From contig JANIIK010000745.1 of assembly GCA_027704905.1 (NCBI GenBank), positions 47,501 to 111,500 on the forward strand: 64,000 nt of DNA. Reading direction: 5' to 3'. Under the pieces are notes generated by a model. It was not told the DNA's origin. It saw only the letters and a list, made by a program, of their open reading frames with translations, and made no database searches. Below, one piece after another: positions 1 to 10,963 of the stretch. The position numbers and the translations under genes were made by a program. This stretch comes from Muraenolepis orangiensis. Its lineage: Eukaryota; Chordata; Actinopteri; Gadiformes; Muraenolepididae. Numbering within the stretch: the first letter of the stretch is position 1; every line of letters starts with the position of its first letter.

Positions 1-653
1 GAGAGAGAGAGTTATTTATTTATTTATTTTGTTATTTATTCTTTTTATCGCAACTATTTTAGTTCAGTATGTTAGCAGCAAGTTCACTTATAACTTTTGC
101 ACACTTCGGGAGATCAGATCGACAGTCGCTCGCCGCCTACCGGAGTTTTTTCATTCTTTCGACTCGGACGTCCCGCCCGAAGTCACAGCTGGATTATCTC
201 CGTCCATTTTGGGCACGATTACACGCAAGCGTCGCCGGAGGAAGCGAGGGAAGCGAGCCGGCGTGCTAGTCAGGCTGAGACGTCGATCCGATCGCCCCCC
301 ACTACCCACCATTCTACTGGCTAATGTACAGTCTCTGGACAATAAGTTAAGCGAACTACAGGCTCGTATTCAATTCCACCGGGAAACTAGGGACAATTGT
401 ATTATCTGCCTTACGGAGACATGGATGTCGGAGGGGGTTACCGACGCAGCTATCGAGCCGACGGGATTTTCCGTACACCGGGCGGACAGAACAAAGGCTC
501 TCTCCGGTAAAGATCGCGGAGGGGGGGTATGTCTCATGATAAACAGATCTTGGTGCAACCAAAGTCATGTACATCCCCTCAAGTCTTTCTGTTCCCCGGA
601 CCTGGAGTACCTGATGCTTACGTGCCGTCCATACTGGCTACCTCGGGAGTTTA
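1..653 (+). mobile_element. 5' part of a non-LTR retrotransposon (LINE), endonuclease region, truncated
   Basis: This segment matches 2120-2772 base for base as far as I could compare, so it is a second copy of the LINE described at 2131-5293. It encodes the arginine/lysine-rich leader (RKRRRRKRGKR) and the start of the apurinic-type endonuclease, with LLANVQSLDNKLSEL and ICLTETWM visible. Homology stops abruptly just after the codons for WLPREF at about 653, so the GDFN and SDH endonuclease motifs and the whole RT are absent. It is preceded by GA repeats at the window edge, as the other copy is. It is non-functional. The near identity implies a very recent duplication or insertion, or an assembly duplicate. 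Confidence 0.85.
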
Positions 654-965
654 TTCTACTGAATATTTGTGTACATAATGTTTTTCCTTTAAAAATTGTT
701 TTAGTCTTGTTCTGTTTTGTCTGGCCCCCTCTCACCCAGGCCCCAGTCTCTCTGCTCCTCTCCCCTCCTCTCACCCAGGCCCCAGTCTCTCTGCTCCTCT
801 CCCCTCCTCTCACCCAGGCCCCAGTCTCTCTGCTCCTCTCCCCTCCTCTCACCCAGGCCCCAGTCTCTCTGCTCCTCTCCCCTCCTGTCACCCAGGCCCC
901 AGTCTCTCTGCACCTCTCCCCTCCAGCAGCTAAACACACATCCTGTGTGGTTGAGAGGAAGTGAC

Positions 966-968
<3 letters not shown>
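654..968. repeat. 39-bp minisatellite inside the deleted LINE
   Basis: After about 70 bp of AT-rich sequence of unknown origin, about five copies of a 39-bp C/T-rich unit (beginning ctcacccaggccccagtctc) run from about 722 to 930. The unit is 13 codons long, so all frames stay open; the reading frames here are not genes. The array sits where the missing central part of the LINE should be. Confidence 0.9.
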
Positions 969-1047
<79 letters not shown>

Positions 1048-1051
1048 GCGT
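969..1051. repeat. TG microsatellite
   Basis: Uninterrupted TG dinucleotides run from about 969 to 1041, then a few cg-containing variants. The array directly abuts the LINE 3' fragment that follows. Confidence 0.97.
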
Positions 1052-1433
1052 GCCCCAGCCACGAGCTGTATTCCTTTCACCGTCAGCCAGGCGATACCTC
1101 AGTATCACGTGCCGTACAAATAGACTCAGAGACAGCTTCCACAGTCAGGCCATCAGGCTGCTGAACAAGGGCCTATAGCATATAACAATGGAGATGTTAT
1201 TACATCCATTTATATATACATATTGCTCTTTTTCTGTGCCCATATATCACATTTTATAAATTGCATTTTTATTTATATGTTTTTACTTTTTTTCTATTCT
1301 GTTCTATTAAATGTTATCTATTTGTATAACTGCTGTCTGTCGTGGGGTTTTGCACATCAGATTTCCACCCACTGCTTTATACTTGTGTAAACTGTGAAGT
1401 GACAATAAACTGGACTTGACTTGACTTGACTTG
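1052..1433 (+). mobile_element. LINE 3' end: last RT codons plus 3' UTR
   Basis: From ccccagccacgagctgtatt the sequence follows 4901-5293 of the intact LINE: the final RT codons (PSHELYS, RPSGC/RAAEQG region), then an AT-rich 3' UTR, an aataaa at about 1404, and a tail of ACTTG pentamers ending at 1433. Together with 1-653 it forms one LINE copy whose centre (about 2.1 kb) is replaced by satellite DNA. Confidence 0.85.
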
Positions 1434-1782
<349 letters not shown>

Positions 1783-2097
1783 ACCAGTTAACCTGAAATA
1801 CGAACCAGGAAACAACACAAGAAGAATCCAACCCAACAAGACTGTGAACCATTTTAGAGAAACTTCTCAACAGTTGCAGTCAGTAATCAATAGTCTATAT
1901 TGATTAAAGTGTATGCTTCTGAATAATAAATGACATCATGTTACAATATTGTACAATTCAGATTTTATTGAAAATGAATCAAAGTATCGTCAGAGACTGT
2001 GTGTGTCTGAGCTTCTGGTCCTCAGAGCTCTCTGTCTATGGTTCATATTTTAATAAGGTTATTATAGTTCATGACTGAGTGAGTCATGGAACAACAG

Positions 2098-2098
<1 letters not shown>
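1783..2098. other. Gene-free stretch with one dispersed-repeat fragment
   Basis: About 1795-1862 (aaccaggaaacaacacaaga, then a tract with ccaacccaacaagactg) recurs in reverse complement near 53220-53310, so it is a dispersed repeat next to CA/TG tracts in both places. The remainder shows no gene. Confidence 0.6.

Positions 2099-2130
<32 letters not shown>
2099..2130. repeat. GA microsatellite at the LINE 5' junction
   Basis: About 16 GA dinucleotides lie directly upstream of the LINE 5' end (ttatttatttatttatt). The other copy at the window start has the same arrangement. Confidence 0.95.
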
Positions 2131-2132
<2 letters not shown>

Positions 2133-3503
2133 ATTTATTTATTTATTTTGTTATTTATTCTTTTTATCGCAACTATTTTAGTTCAGTATGTTAGCAGCAA
2201 GTTCACTTATAACTTTTGCACACTTCGGGAGATCAGATCGACAGTCGCTCGCCGCCTACCGGAGTTTTTTCATTCTTTCGACTCGGACGTCCCGCCCGAA
2301 GTCACAGCTGGATTATCTCCGTCCATTTTGGGCACGATTACACGCAAGCGTCGCCGGAGGAAGCGAGGGAAGCGAGCCGGCGTGCTAGTCAGGCTGAGAC
2401 GTCGATCCGATCGCCCCCCACTACCCACCATTCTACTGGCTAATGTACAGTCTCTGGACAATAAGTTAAGCGAACTACAGGCTCGTATTCAATTCCACCG
2501 GGAAACTAGGGACAATTGTATTATCTGCCTTACGGAGACATGGATGTCGGAGGGGGTTACCGACGCAGCTATCGAGCCGACGGGATTTTCCGTACACCGG
2601 GCGGACAGAACAAAGGCTCTCTCCGGTAAAGATCGCGGAGGGGGGGTATGTCTCATGATAAACAGATCTTGGTGCAACCAAAGTCATGTACATCCCCTCA
2701 AGTCTTTCTGTTCCCCGGACCTGGAGTACCTGATGCTTACGTGCCGTCCATACTGGCTACCTCGGGAGTTTACAGCGGTAACCATGACCGCTGTTTACAT
2801 TCCCCCACAAGCCAACACGGACACAGCGCTGAAGGAACTGTACGGGGCTATCAGCGAACAGGAGTCGGCCCACCCCGAGGCTGCTCTCATCGTGGCGGGG
2901 GACTTCAACAAGGCGAACCTGAAGAAGGTTCTCCCGAAGTTCTACCAACACATAAAGAGCAACACACGGGGCGAGCGGATCCTCGACCACTGCTACACTC
3001 CCTTCCGTGATGGCTACAAGGCCCTCCTCCGCCCACCGTTCGGCAAATCAGATCACCGCTCTATCCAGCTACTCCCCGCCTATAGGCAGAGACTGAAGCA
3101 GCAACCGATCGCTGTGAGGGAGGTCCAATGCTGGTCGGACCAATCAGATTCTACGCTGCAGGATTGTTTTGATCACGCTGACTGGCACATGTTCCGCGTT
3201 GCCTCGGACAATAACATCAACGAGTACGCGTCGTCGGTCACCGGGTTCATCAAGAAGTGCATAGATGACGTTGTTCCGACCAAGTCGGTTCGGATATATC
3301 CCAACCAGAAACCGTGGATTAAAGGCGATGTTCGCGCTGCCCTACATGCGCGTAACGCCGCCTTTGGTTCCGGGAATACGGAGGAATATACGAGAGCCCG
3401 TTACGACCTCCGTAAGACCATCGTCATTGCCAAGCGGACAGAGTGGAAGATAAATTCAAGAAACACGATGCGAGGGGTATGTGGCAGGGGCTGCAGAAGA
3501 TAA
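2131..3503 (+). pseudogene. LINE endonuclease domain (5' half of EN-RT frame)
   Basis: The frame encodes an apurinic/apyrimidinic endonuclease-like domain that nicks target DNA to prime reverse transcription. In order I see a basic leader (RKRRRRKRGKR), LLANVQSLDNK (motif I Asn), CLTETWM (catalytic Glu), VYIPPQ, IVAGDFNKANL (GDFN motif) and GKSDHRSI (terminal SDH motif). It runs on as a linker resembling the EN-RT connector and ends at 3503 shortly after the frame leaves the correct register. No ATG lies in frame inside the element before the conserved region: the frame is open upstream only because it reads through the GA repeat to an ATG at 2079. The start is therefore undetermined. Confidence 0.85.
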
Positions 3504-5008
3504 CAAACTTCAGAGGGAGAACCAGTTGTGTAGAGAACTCCTCTACCTCCCTCCCAGGAGAGCTAAATACATTTTTTGCTCGGTTCGACGTAAACGGCAG
3601 CCCGCCGAAGCCAGCACCGACTGGGGAGACCAGCCAGCTGCGCATCTCGGAGGCGGATGTGCGCCGCACCTTTAAGCGGCTGAACATCCGTAAGGCGGCA
3701 GGCCCCGACGACATCCCGGGCCGCGTCCTCAGAGCATGCGCAGACCAGTTGGCAGGAGTCTTTGCAGACATCTTCAACCTCTCCCTGTCCCAGGCTGTTG
3801 TCCCCGCGGTCTTCAAGATATCCACCATCGTGCCTGTCCCTAAACAAACCAAGGTAACATGCCTGAATGACTACAGACCTGTGGCCCTCACCTCTATCGT
3901 TAGCAAATGCTTCGAGAGGTTGGTCAAGGACTTTATTTGCTCCGTGTTACCTACCACGCTGGACCCATGGCAATTTGCATATCGTCAAAATAGATCCACG
4001 GACGACGCAATTGCCATGGCCCTCCACACTGCCCTTTCCCACCTGGAGGGGAAGAACTGTTATGTGCGAATGCTGTTTGTGGACTACAGCTCAGCATTCA
4101 ACACAATAGTTCCTGCCAAGCTCGACACCAAGCTGAGAGGTCTAGGCGTACCCCCATCCATGTGCAGCTGGATACTGAACCTCCTGTCGGACCGCCGCCA
4201 GGTGGTGAGGATGGGCAGCACCACATCAGAGCCACTGACCCTCAACACGGGAGCCCCCCAGGGATGCGTGCTGAGCCCTCTCCTCTACTCCCTCTACACC
4301 CACGACTGCATGGCTATGCACAGCTCCAACGTCATCGTCAAGTTTGCTGACGACACGACAGTGATGGGCCTGATCGCCGGCGACGACGAGACAGCCTACA
4401 GGGAGGAGGTCGGATCGCTGGAGCAGTGGTGCCAGGAGAACAGCCTCGCCCTCAACGTCAAGAAGACCAAGGAGCTGATCGTGGACTTCAGGAGGCAGAG
4501 GGGAGAGCACAGCCCTATCTCCATCGACGGCGTTGCAGTAGAGAGGGTCAGCAGCTTCAAGTTCCTCGGCGTGCACATCTCCGAGGACCTCACATGGTCC
4601 ACGCACACCACACACGTGGTGAAAAGGGCCCAACAACGCCTGTATTTTCTCAGGCGTCTGAAGAAATTCAGCATGGGCCCCCGCATCCTGAGAACATTCT
4701 ACAACGGCACCATCGAGAGTGTTCTGACAGGGTGTATCACCGCCTGGTACGGGAACTGCACGGCACTCGAGCGCAGAGCGCTTCAAAGGGTGGTGCGGAC
4801 GGCCCAGTATATCGTTGGAGGTGAGCTCCCCTCCCTCCTGGACATTTACAACCAGCGGTGCGTGGCCAAGGCCAAAAGAATTATAAAAGACATTGCCCAC
4901 CCCAGCCACGAACTTTACTCACTATTACCGTCGGGCGATACCGCAGTATCAAGTGTCGTACAAATAGGCTTAGAGATAGCTTCCACAGTCAGGCCATCAG
5001 GCTGCTGA
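3443..5008 (+). pseudogene. LINE reverse transcriptase domain (3' half of EN-RT frame)
   Basis: This is a non-LTR reverse transcriptase of about 520 residues. Visible motifs in order are KAAGPDDIPGRVLR, LNDYRPVALTSI (RT motif 2 region), FAYRQNRSTDDAI, FVDYSSAFNT (motif A, catalytic Asp), NTGAPQGCVLSPLLYSLYT (motif B), VKFADDTTVMG (motif C, catalytic Asp pair), LNVKKTKELIVDF (motif D) and FKFLGVHIS (motif E). The C-terminal region ends with PSHELYSLLPSGD. The catalytic residues are intact. It overlaps the endonuclease frame by about 60 bp in another register: GVEDKFKKHDARG-like sequence belongs downstream of KRTE, so a single-base indel near 3435-3450 probably split one original polyprotein. 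Confidence 0.88.
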
Positions 5009-5291
5009 ACAAGGGCGTATAACATATAACAATGTATATTTTATTACATTGATTTATATATATATATTGCTCTTTTCTGTGCTGATTTTTGCATTTTATA
5101 AATTGCATTTTTTATTTTTATTTTATATTCTTTATTCTATTTGTTATTCTATTTTTATCTATTTTTATTTTATCTTATTTTATAACTGCTGTCTGTCGTC
5201 GGGTATTGCACACAAGATTTTCACATCACTGCTTTATACTAAACTGTAAACTGTGAAGTGACAATAAACTTGACTTGACTTGACTTGACTT

Positions 5292-5293
<2 letters not shown>

Positions 5294-5346
<53 letters not shown>

Positions 5347-5392
5347 CGAGAGAGAGAGAGAGCGAGAGAGAGAGAGTGAGGAGTAAGGACAG

Positions 5393-5461
<69 letters not shown>

Positions 5462-5473
5462 GATAGATTGTTC

Positions 5474-5509
<36 letters not shown>

Positions 5510-5537
5510 AGTAGAGAGAAAGATGAGTCACTCATTA

Positions 5538-5578
<41 letters not shown>

Positions 5579-5579
5579 G
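5294..5579. repeat. GA / GT / CT microsatellite cluster
   Basis: GA repeats (5294-5376 with interruptions, and about 5396-5458), TG (about 5479-5507) and CT (about 5541-5576) lie in succession between the LINE and the TRIM gene. Serine/leucine and Arg/Glu frames are artefacts. Confidence 0.95.
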
Positions 5580-5677
5580 CTACTCCATCACTCATATATA
5601 TGTACAAATAGAACCATTGTAATACGTTTAAAAAATAATGTGATTGTTTTTTAATTTGATTCAACAATGTGTTCTAG

Positions 5678-6751
5678 GAATGGCCTCTGCTAACACTTCC
5701 TGGTCTGAGGACAACTTTTCCTGTTCCGTCTGTCTGGATGTGTTCAAGAGTCCAGTTTCCACACCATGTGGACACAACTTCTGTAGAGCCTGTATCACCA
5801 CGTTCTGGGAGGACAAGGTCCAGTTCAAATGTCCTATTTGCAACAAGCTGTTCCACACAAGACCCGATCTAGGGGTCAATTATCTCTTATCAGAGATGGT
5901 TGATCAGTTTAGACGGTCCGTACCGGTCAAAGAGCAGCCTTGTGTTCAACCAGGAGAAGTTCCCTGTGACGTCTGTACCGGGACCCAGCTGAAGGCTGTC
6001 AAGTCCTGCCTAGTGTGTTTTATGTCCTTCTGCCACTCCCACCTGGAGCCACATCAGAGAGTCGCAGTTCTGAAGAAACATAAGCTGGTCGAGCCTCAGG
6101 ACCGTCTGGAAGACAGGATGTGTAAGAAACACAATTATCAACTTCTGGAGCTCTTCTGCCAGACTGAACAGGTGTCTGTGTGTCAGTTCTGTACAGAGGG
6201 GGACCACAAGTCCCATCCTGTTGTACCTCTGAAGGAGGAATATGAGCTGAAGATGGCCCAGCTGGGGAAGATAGAGTCTGATGTTCAGCAGATGATCCAG
6301 GAGAGAAAAATAAAGTATGAGGAGATCATAGACGCAGTGAAGCTCAGCAGAGCAGACGCAGACCGAGATCTAGCCGACGGTGAGCAGGTCCTCGCCGCTC
6401 TGATGCGCTGCATTGAAAAGTGTCGGGACGATCTCAACCAAACGGTTCAAGAGAAACTGAAAGCCATAGAGAGACAAGCTGAAGACCTCATCAAAGAGCT
6501 GGAGCGGGAAGTTAAAGATCTGACCAATAGGAGCTCAGAGGTGAAGCAGCTCTCACACACTGAAGACCACCTCCACTTCCTCCAGAGCTTCAGATCCCTG
6601 AAGAATCCTCCACACACCAGGGACTGGACCAGGGTGGAGGTCCCTCCTCCGTCATACGCAGGGACATTGAGGAGATCCCTGGATCAGCTGAAGGAGACGC
6701 TGGACATGGAGATGGAGAAGCTGCCTGTCCTGAGGTCGACTCTAAAGAAGT
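5678..6751 (+). CDS. TRIM E3 ubiquitin ligase, exon with RING, two B-boxes and coiled coil
   Basis: I choose the ATG at 5680 (MASANTSW), which lies just after a likely 3' splice site (gttctag at 5671-5677), so a 5' UTR intron is probable. Residues 15-57 form a C3HC4 RING (CSVCLDVF, CGHNFCRACI, CPICNKLF). Residues about 97-135 are a first B-box (CDVCTGTQLKAVKSC) and about 148-190 a second (CKKHNYQLLELFC, CQFCTEGDHKSH). A long Glu/Lys-rich coiled coil follows to about residue 310. The exon ends at 6751 before a strong donor (gtaagtgtc). Family members ubiquitinate targets and often act in antiviral or inflammatory signalling in the cytoplasm; the target here is unknown. RING, B-boxes and coiled coil in one exon is unusual, as TRIM coiled coils are normally split over several exons, so intron loss is possible. 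It joins the exon at 8782 in matching phase. Confidence 0.9.
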
Positions 6752-6901
6752 GTAAGTGTCTGTTTAGTTTGAGTCATCACAACAACACACTAACTCTTCA
6801 GATGTCCATCCACACAGCAGGAGGTGACGTCCTACTGGGAATCAACATGATGGTGGACATCATGTATCTTTTCAATATATCAATATATTGATAACATACA
6901 T

Positions 6902-7990
6902 CAGGGGTGGCCAACCAGTCAGAGGTTAAGAGCCAAAAATGTTACTATGTTACTGTAAAAAGAGCCACATCATACACACAGTCACAGATGGCCCCCCCTC
7001 TCCTTCTCTCTTCTGTTCTCAGCCTCTCTCTGTGCTCCCTCACTCTCTTCCTCCCCTCTCTCTCTCACACAGACTAAATGAACATCTAGAACTTTACACA
7101 CACACTCAAGATCCTCCCTCCCAAAGACACACACACCCTCACACAGACACACACACAAAGCTCTGCTCTGACAGATTTATTGTAAATGTCACACACCATA
7201 ATATTGACAGAAATTGAATTAAACCTCTCCTACTAGTATTCAGAGGCCAGTTATTATCAACAATGAACATTGTGTGCACTCTCACACAAACTCTCAGTAA
7301 ACTAAATGTGAACAAGTTTTTTATCTTCCTACGCATGTTGCTTCTTTAAATGAAATGAGTGGGACTTCTGACATTCCTTGCCTTGAACAATCCTCCACCT
7401 TGTTTCAGTTTTTGGTTTTCTGGAAACAAGATTTCAACCACGTCACTGAGGCATGTTTTAACAAACTCCCCTTCATTGTAGGGCTTTTTAGCTCGTGCTA
7501 TGTTCCAAGCAACTTGATATGATGCAAGCGTTACGGTCTCCGAGTGCTTCCTTATTTTTTGGAAAAACTGTGTCTGCTTTTCCGCCTGACTTTTCAAGGT
7601 GTTTAACTTCTGCTTGTGAAGTTCAACACCTTTAGGGAATTCCTGGTGGATGGAGTGAGCATGGAGTGAGGTGAAATGGCGCTGAAGATGTGAAGCCTTG
7701 AAATGGGCTAATGACGTCTGGCATAGAAGGCAAAATGGCTTGCAATTGCGTTCTATAAAAAAAGATGAACTCTCCCACTCTACTAAAAACGTCCTATGGT
7801 CGTCTTCATATTTTCGCTTAGCTGTGCATTTTTTCCCTGCCATTTTAGGTTTGAACTCAGATGGTCAACTCAGATAGTGCTTGATAGGGTTTTCCCCCCT
7901 CGAAGGTGATTGGTTCACTGCATCGCAGGCATTTTAGTGATAGGCTCTTGGGCCGCATCACAATTAGACGCGCTGTCGTGCTCTCATACT
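6902..7990 (-). mobile_element. Truncated hAT-type DNA transposon
   Basis: caggggtggccaacc at 6903 resembles a hAT terminal inverted repeat, but I find no matching inverted copy at the far side. The element carries the antisense transposase-like frame at 7346-7843 and may be truncated or overlain by the element at 8005. Confidence 0.5.
7346..7843 (-). pseudogene. N-terminal fragment of a hAT-family transposase-like protein
   Basis: The 165-residue frame opens with MAGKKCTAKRKYEDDHRTF and has a BED/C2H2-like zinc-binding segment (FCLLCQTSLAHFKASHLQRH, then HAHS), followed by LKSQAEKQTQFFQK, SYQVAWNIARAKKPYNEGEF and LSDVVEILFPENQKLK. These are familiar from the hAT-derived proteins (GTF2I-repeat or ZBED-like) common in fish genomes. 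Normal members are several times longer, with an RNase H-like catalytic core and dimerisation domain. Here similarity ends after ENQKLK and the frame stops about 20 residues later. It lies antisense in the TRIM intron and is most likely a dead transposon remnant. Confidence 0.65.
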
Positions 7991-8004
7991 GACACCACTC
8001 ACAC

Positions 8005-8105
8005 TAGTGATGGGAATTCCGGCTCTTTTGAGTGAGCCGGCTCATTTGGCTCGGCTCACCAAGAAGAGCCGCTCTTTCGGCTCCCAAAAGGCTCTTCTAT
8101 TTTAC
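8005..8105. repeat. Terminus of a second hAT-like element (GGCTC-rich)
   Basis: actagtgatgggaattccgg followed by repeated ggctc / gagcc palindromic words (8028-8095) resembles the end of a non-autonomous hAT element. The other end was not identified. Confidence 0.35.
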
Positions 8106-8781
8106 CACATATACCTTTTATAATTCAATCAAATTGAGCCCTATTTTGACTAATTATTTATATGTGTACACATATATCACTTAAATTATTCAATACATCC
8201 TTTGTACTGAAGTATTCAAAAGTAAAACATTTTTAATATAAATGATTAGCTGTGGCCAATTGTTTTCATTGCATTTCCAGACCCTTGTACCTCTGATAGC
8301 ACCCAATGAATGACCTGACCTGCTTGTAGAACCAGGCTACACACAGCAGATAGCAACACCTAGAACAACTTAAGCATAGACATTTAAAATAAGGACAGCT
8401 ACTGTATTTTTGTATATTTGACATTTTTATTTAAACAAAAAGCCCTAACAAAACAGCAGGGCTCTATTTCAGTATAAAATATAGAACAAAAGACAGCAAC
8501 AGCTGACATAACATCTTAAAAAATATAAATGATCATAAATAAATAACATAATGAAAATAAATATAATGCAATGCTCAAAACTGCAGCAAATAACAGTCTC
8601 TATCATAAAAAACCATAATAATGTATGTATATAATAATGTATAATAATGTATCATGTCTGTGATGCACCACGTGATGCACAGCATGACGTGTTGGATGGG
8701 AAAACAAAGTAGTAGCTGATACTTGTGTATATTGTAGTGTTTCTGTGTAGACTCATCATGTCTTTCCTTCTCTCCCATCAG

Positions 8782-9338
8782 ATGAGTGTGAACTCACACT
8801 GGACCCAAACACAGCCTACAGAGAACTCTCTCTGTCTGAGGACAACAGGAAGGTGACGATGGATGGAGGGAGGAAGTATCCTGATCACCTGGAGAGATTT
8901 GACTCCTGGCCCCAGGTGTTGTGTAGAGAGGGTCTGACTGACCGCTGTTACTGGGAGGTGGAGATGGAGAGGAAAGTAGGAGGATATGTTGCTATAGGAG
9001 TGACATACAGAGGAATCACTAGGAGAGGATGGGTTGATGACAGCTTGCTTGGAGTGAACAACAAGTCCTGGTGTCTTGTTTGTCATGATGGTCGTTACTC
9101 TGTCTGGTACAACGGTAGTGTAACAGACATAGATCTCCTCCCCTCTAACAGAGTAGGAGTGTATGTGGACCGACCTGCTGGCTCTCTCTCCTTCTACAGA
9201 GTGTCCCCAGATGGAGGAGGGTCCTCAGACACACTGACACTCATCCACACCTTCCAGTCCACATTCACCCAGGAGGACCTCCTCCCTGGGTTTAGGTTAG
9301 GGGGTTATGGTTCCTCAGTGTCTCTGTGTCGCTTGTAG
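8782..9338 (+). CDS. TRIM gene terminal exon: PRY-SPRY (B30.2) domain
   Basis: After the acceptor at 8781 the split codon T|AT gives Tyr, then ECELTLDPNTAYREL (PRY start). WPQVLCREGLTDRCYWEVE, IGVTYRGITRRG, NNKSWCLVCHDGRYSVWYNG, RVGVYVDRPAGSLSFYRVS and FTQEDLLPGF follow, ending SSVSLCRL and a TAG at 9336-9338. B30.2 domains recognise protein ligands and set target specificity in TRIM proteins. The complete protein from 5680 would be about 542 residues. The domain is very close to the NLR B30.2 exon at 29629-30179, with a continuous identical run of over 40 residues near the C-terminus. A CA repeat begins immediately after the stop in both genes. Confidence 0.92.
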
Positions 9339-9925
9339 CAACACACACAGAAATACACACACACACACACATATCAATACACACACACACACACACAGAA
9401 ATACACACACACACACACATAGAAATACACACACACACACACACAGAAATACACACACACACACACATAGAAATACACACACACACACACAGAAATACAC
9501 ACACACACACACATAGAAATACACACACACACACATAGAAAAATACACACACACACACATAGAAAAATACACACACACACACACATAGAAATACACACTC
9601 ACACACACACACATAGAAATACACCCTCACACACTCACATAGAAATACACACTCACACACACACACATAGAAATACACACTCACCCTCACACACTCACAT
9701 AGAAATACACACAAACACATAGAAATACACACTCACACACACACACACATAGAAATACACACTCACACACACACACACATAGAAATACACACACACACAC
9801 ACATATAGAAACACAAACAAACACATGCACAAAAACACACACTCAGAAATAAATGTGTATGTATAAAAATATATACACACACATGGAAACACACACACAC
9901 ATAGAACACACACACACACACATAG

Positions 9926-9994
<69 letters not shown>

Positions 9995-10030
9995 CACACA
10001 CATAGAACACACACACACTTTCACAAACAC
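9339..10030. repeat. Compound CA microsatellite with AGAAATA interruptions
   Basis: CA tracts are separated at intervals of roughly 20-30 bp by (a)tagaaata, giving a degenerate minisatellite over about 700 bp, then pure CA at about 9929-9990. It starts directly after the TRIM stop codon and probably forms its 3' UTR. His/Thr and Cys/Val frames are artefacts. Confidence 0.95.
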
Positions 10031-10044
10031 ACATTTATAAAATT

Positions 10045-10605
10045 ACACGGGTGGGATTTGGACCGGATGTGGGCGGGATTTGGACCGGATGTGGGTGGGA
10101 TTTGGACCGGATGTGGGTGGGATTTGGACCGGATATGGACAGGATGTGTACCGGATGTGGGCGGGATATTGACCGGATGTGGGCAGGATTTGGACCGGGT
10201 GTGGGCGGGATTTGGACCGGATGTGGTTGGGATGTGTACCGGATGTGGGCAGGATGTGGGCGGGATATTGACCGGATGTGGGTGGGATTTGGACCGGATG
10301 TGGGCGGGATGTGTACCGGATGTGGGCGGGATGTGAACCGGATGTGGGCGGGATTTGGACCAGATGTGGGCGGGATGTGGACCAGATATGGGCGGGATGT
10401 GGACCAGATATGGGCGGGATGTGTACCGGATGTGGGCGGGATGTGTACCGGATGTGGGCGGGATTTGGAACGGATGTGGGCGGGATGTGTACCGGATGTG
10501 GGCGGGATGTTTACTGGATGTGGGCGGGATTTGAACCGGATGTGGGCGGGATTTCGACCAGATGTGGGCGGGATTTGGACTTGATGTGGGCGGGATGTGG
10601 ACCCC
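10045..10605. repeat. 22-bp G-rich minisatellite
   Basis: About 25 copies of a 22-bp unit (ggatgtgggcgggatttgga plus cc) with interchange of atttgg, atgtgt and atattg variants. Long frames on both strands result from the repetition and are not genes. Confidence 0.95.
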
Positions 10606-10884
10606 TGAGAGAGGAGAAGGCTTGGAAGAAGGCATGAAGGAATATATATTTTTTGTTCTAAAGATGCTGGAGAGATGCGGGGGGAATTCACTTTAACTGT
10701 TGTTTGTTTGTTTGTTTGCAGCAAATAATGTACTACGCTCTTGTCCATGTATGACCCATATAGATCTATAGATAGATATGTGTGTATATATGTATATATA
10801 TATGTATACATCTGTCACTCATATTCTCAATATATCACTTATTTTCACAAGATTCTTGAAAGTAACACTTTATCTTTCTGTGTG

Positions 10885-10963
<79 letters not shown>

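Larger units (their letters stand above)
2131..5293 (+). mobile_element. Nearly full-length LINE of the L2/CR1 (jockey-like) group
   Basis: This is an autonomous-type non-LTR retrotransposon of about 3.2 kb with an endonuclease region (to 3503), a reverse transcriptase region (3443-5008), an AT-rich 3' UTR with aataaa at about 5263 and a tail of ACTTG pentamers (about 5272-5292). No LTRs are seen. The order EN-RT with no RNase H, plus the short repeated 3' tail instead of poly(A), fits the L2/CR1 group; the exact clade is my inference. GA repeats flank it on both sides (2099-2130 and from 5294), so it may have landed in a GA microsatellite. EN and RT are in different frames, so this copy is probably disabled. 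Confidence 0.85.
6752..8781 (+). other. TRIM intron
   Basis: This is a 2,030-bp GT-AG intron (donor 6752, acceptor ag 8780-8781 after tctcccatc). Its first 130 bp match the intron before the NLR B30.2 exon (reverse strand of about 30360-30466). The middle holds transposon-derived DNA (6902-8120). 8120-8760 is AT-rich with no gene seen. Confidence 0.85.

Noticed and set aside
9292..10034. Cys/Val-rich frames that look like small cysteine-rich proteins
   Set aside because: They are translations of CA/TG repeats; the same pattern appears at every such tract in the window.
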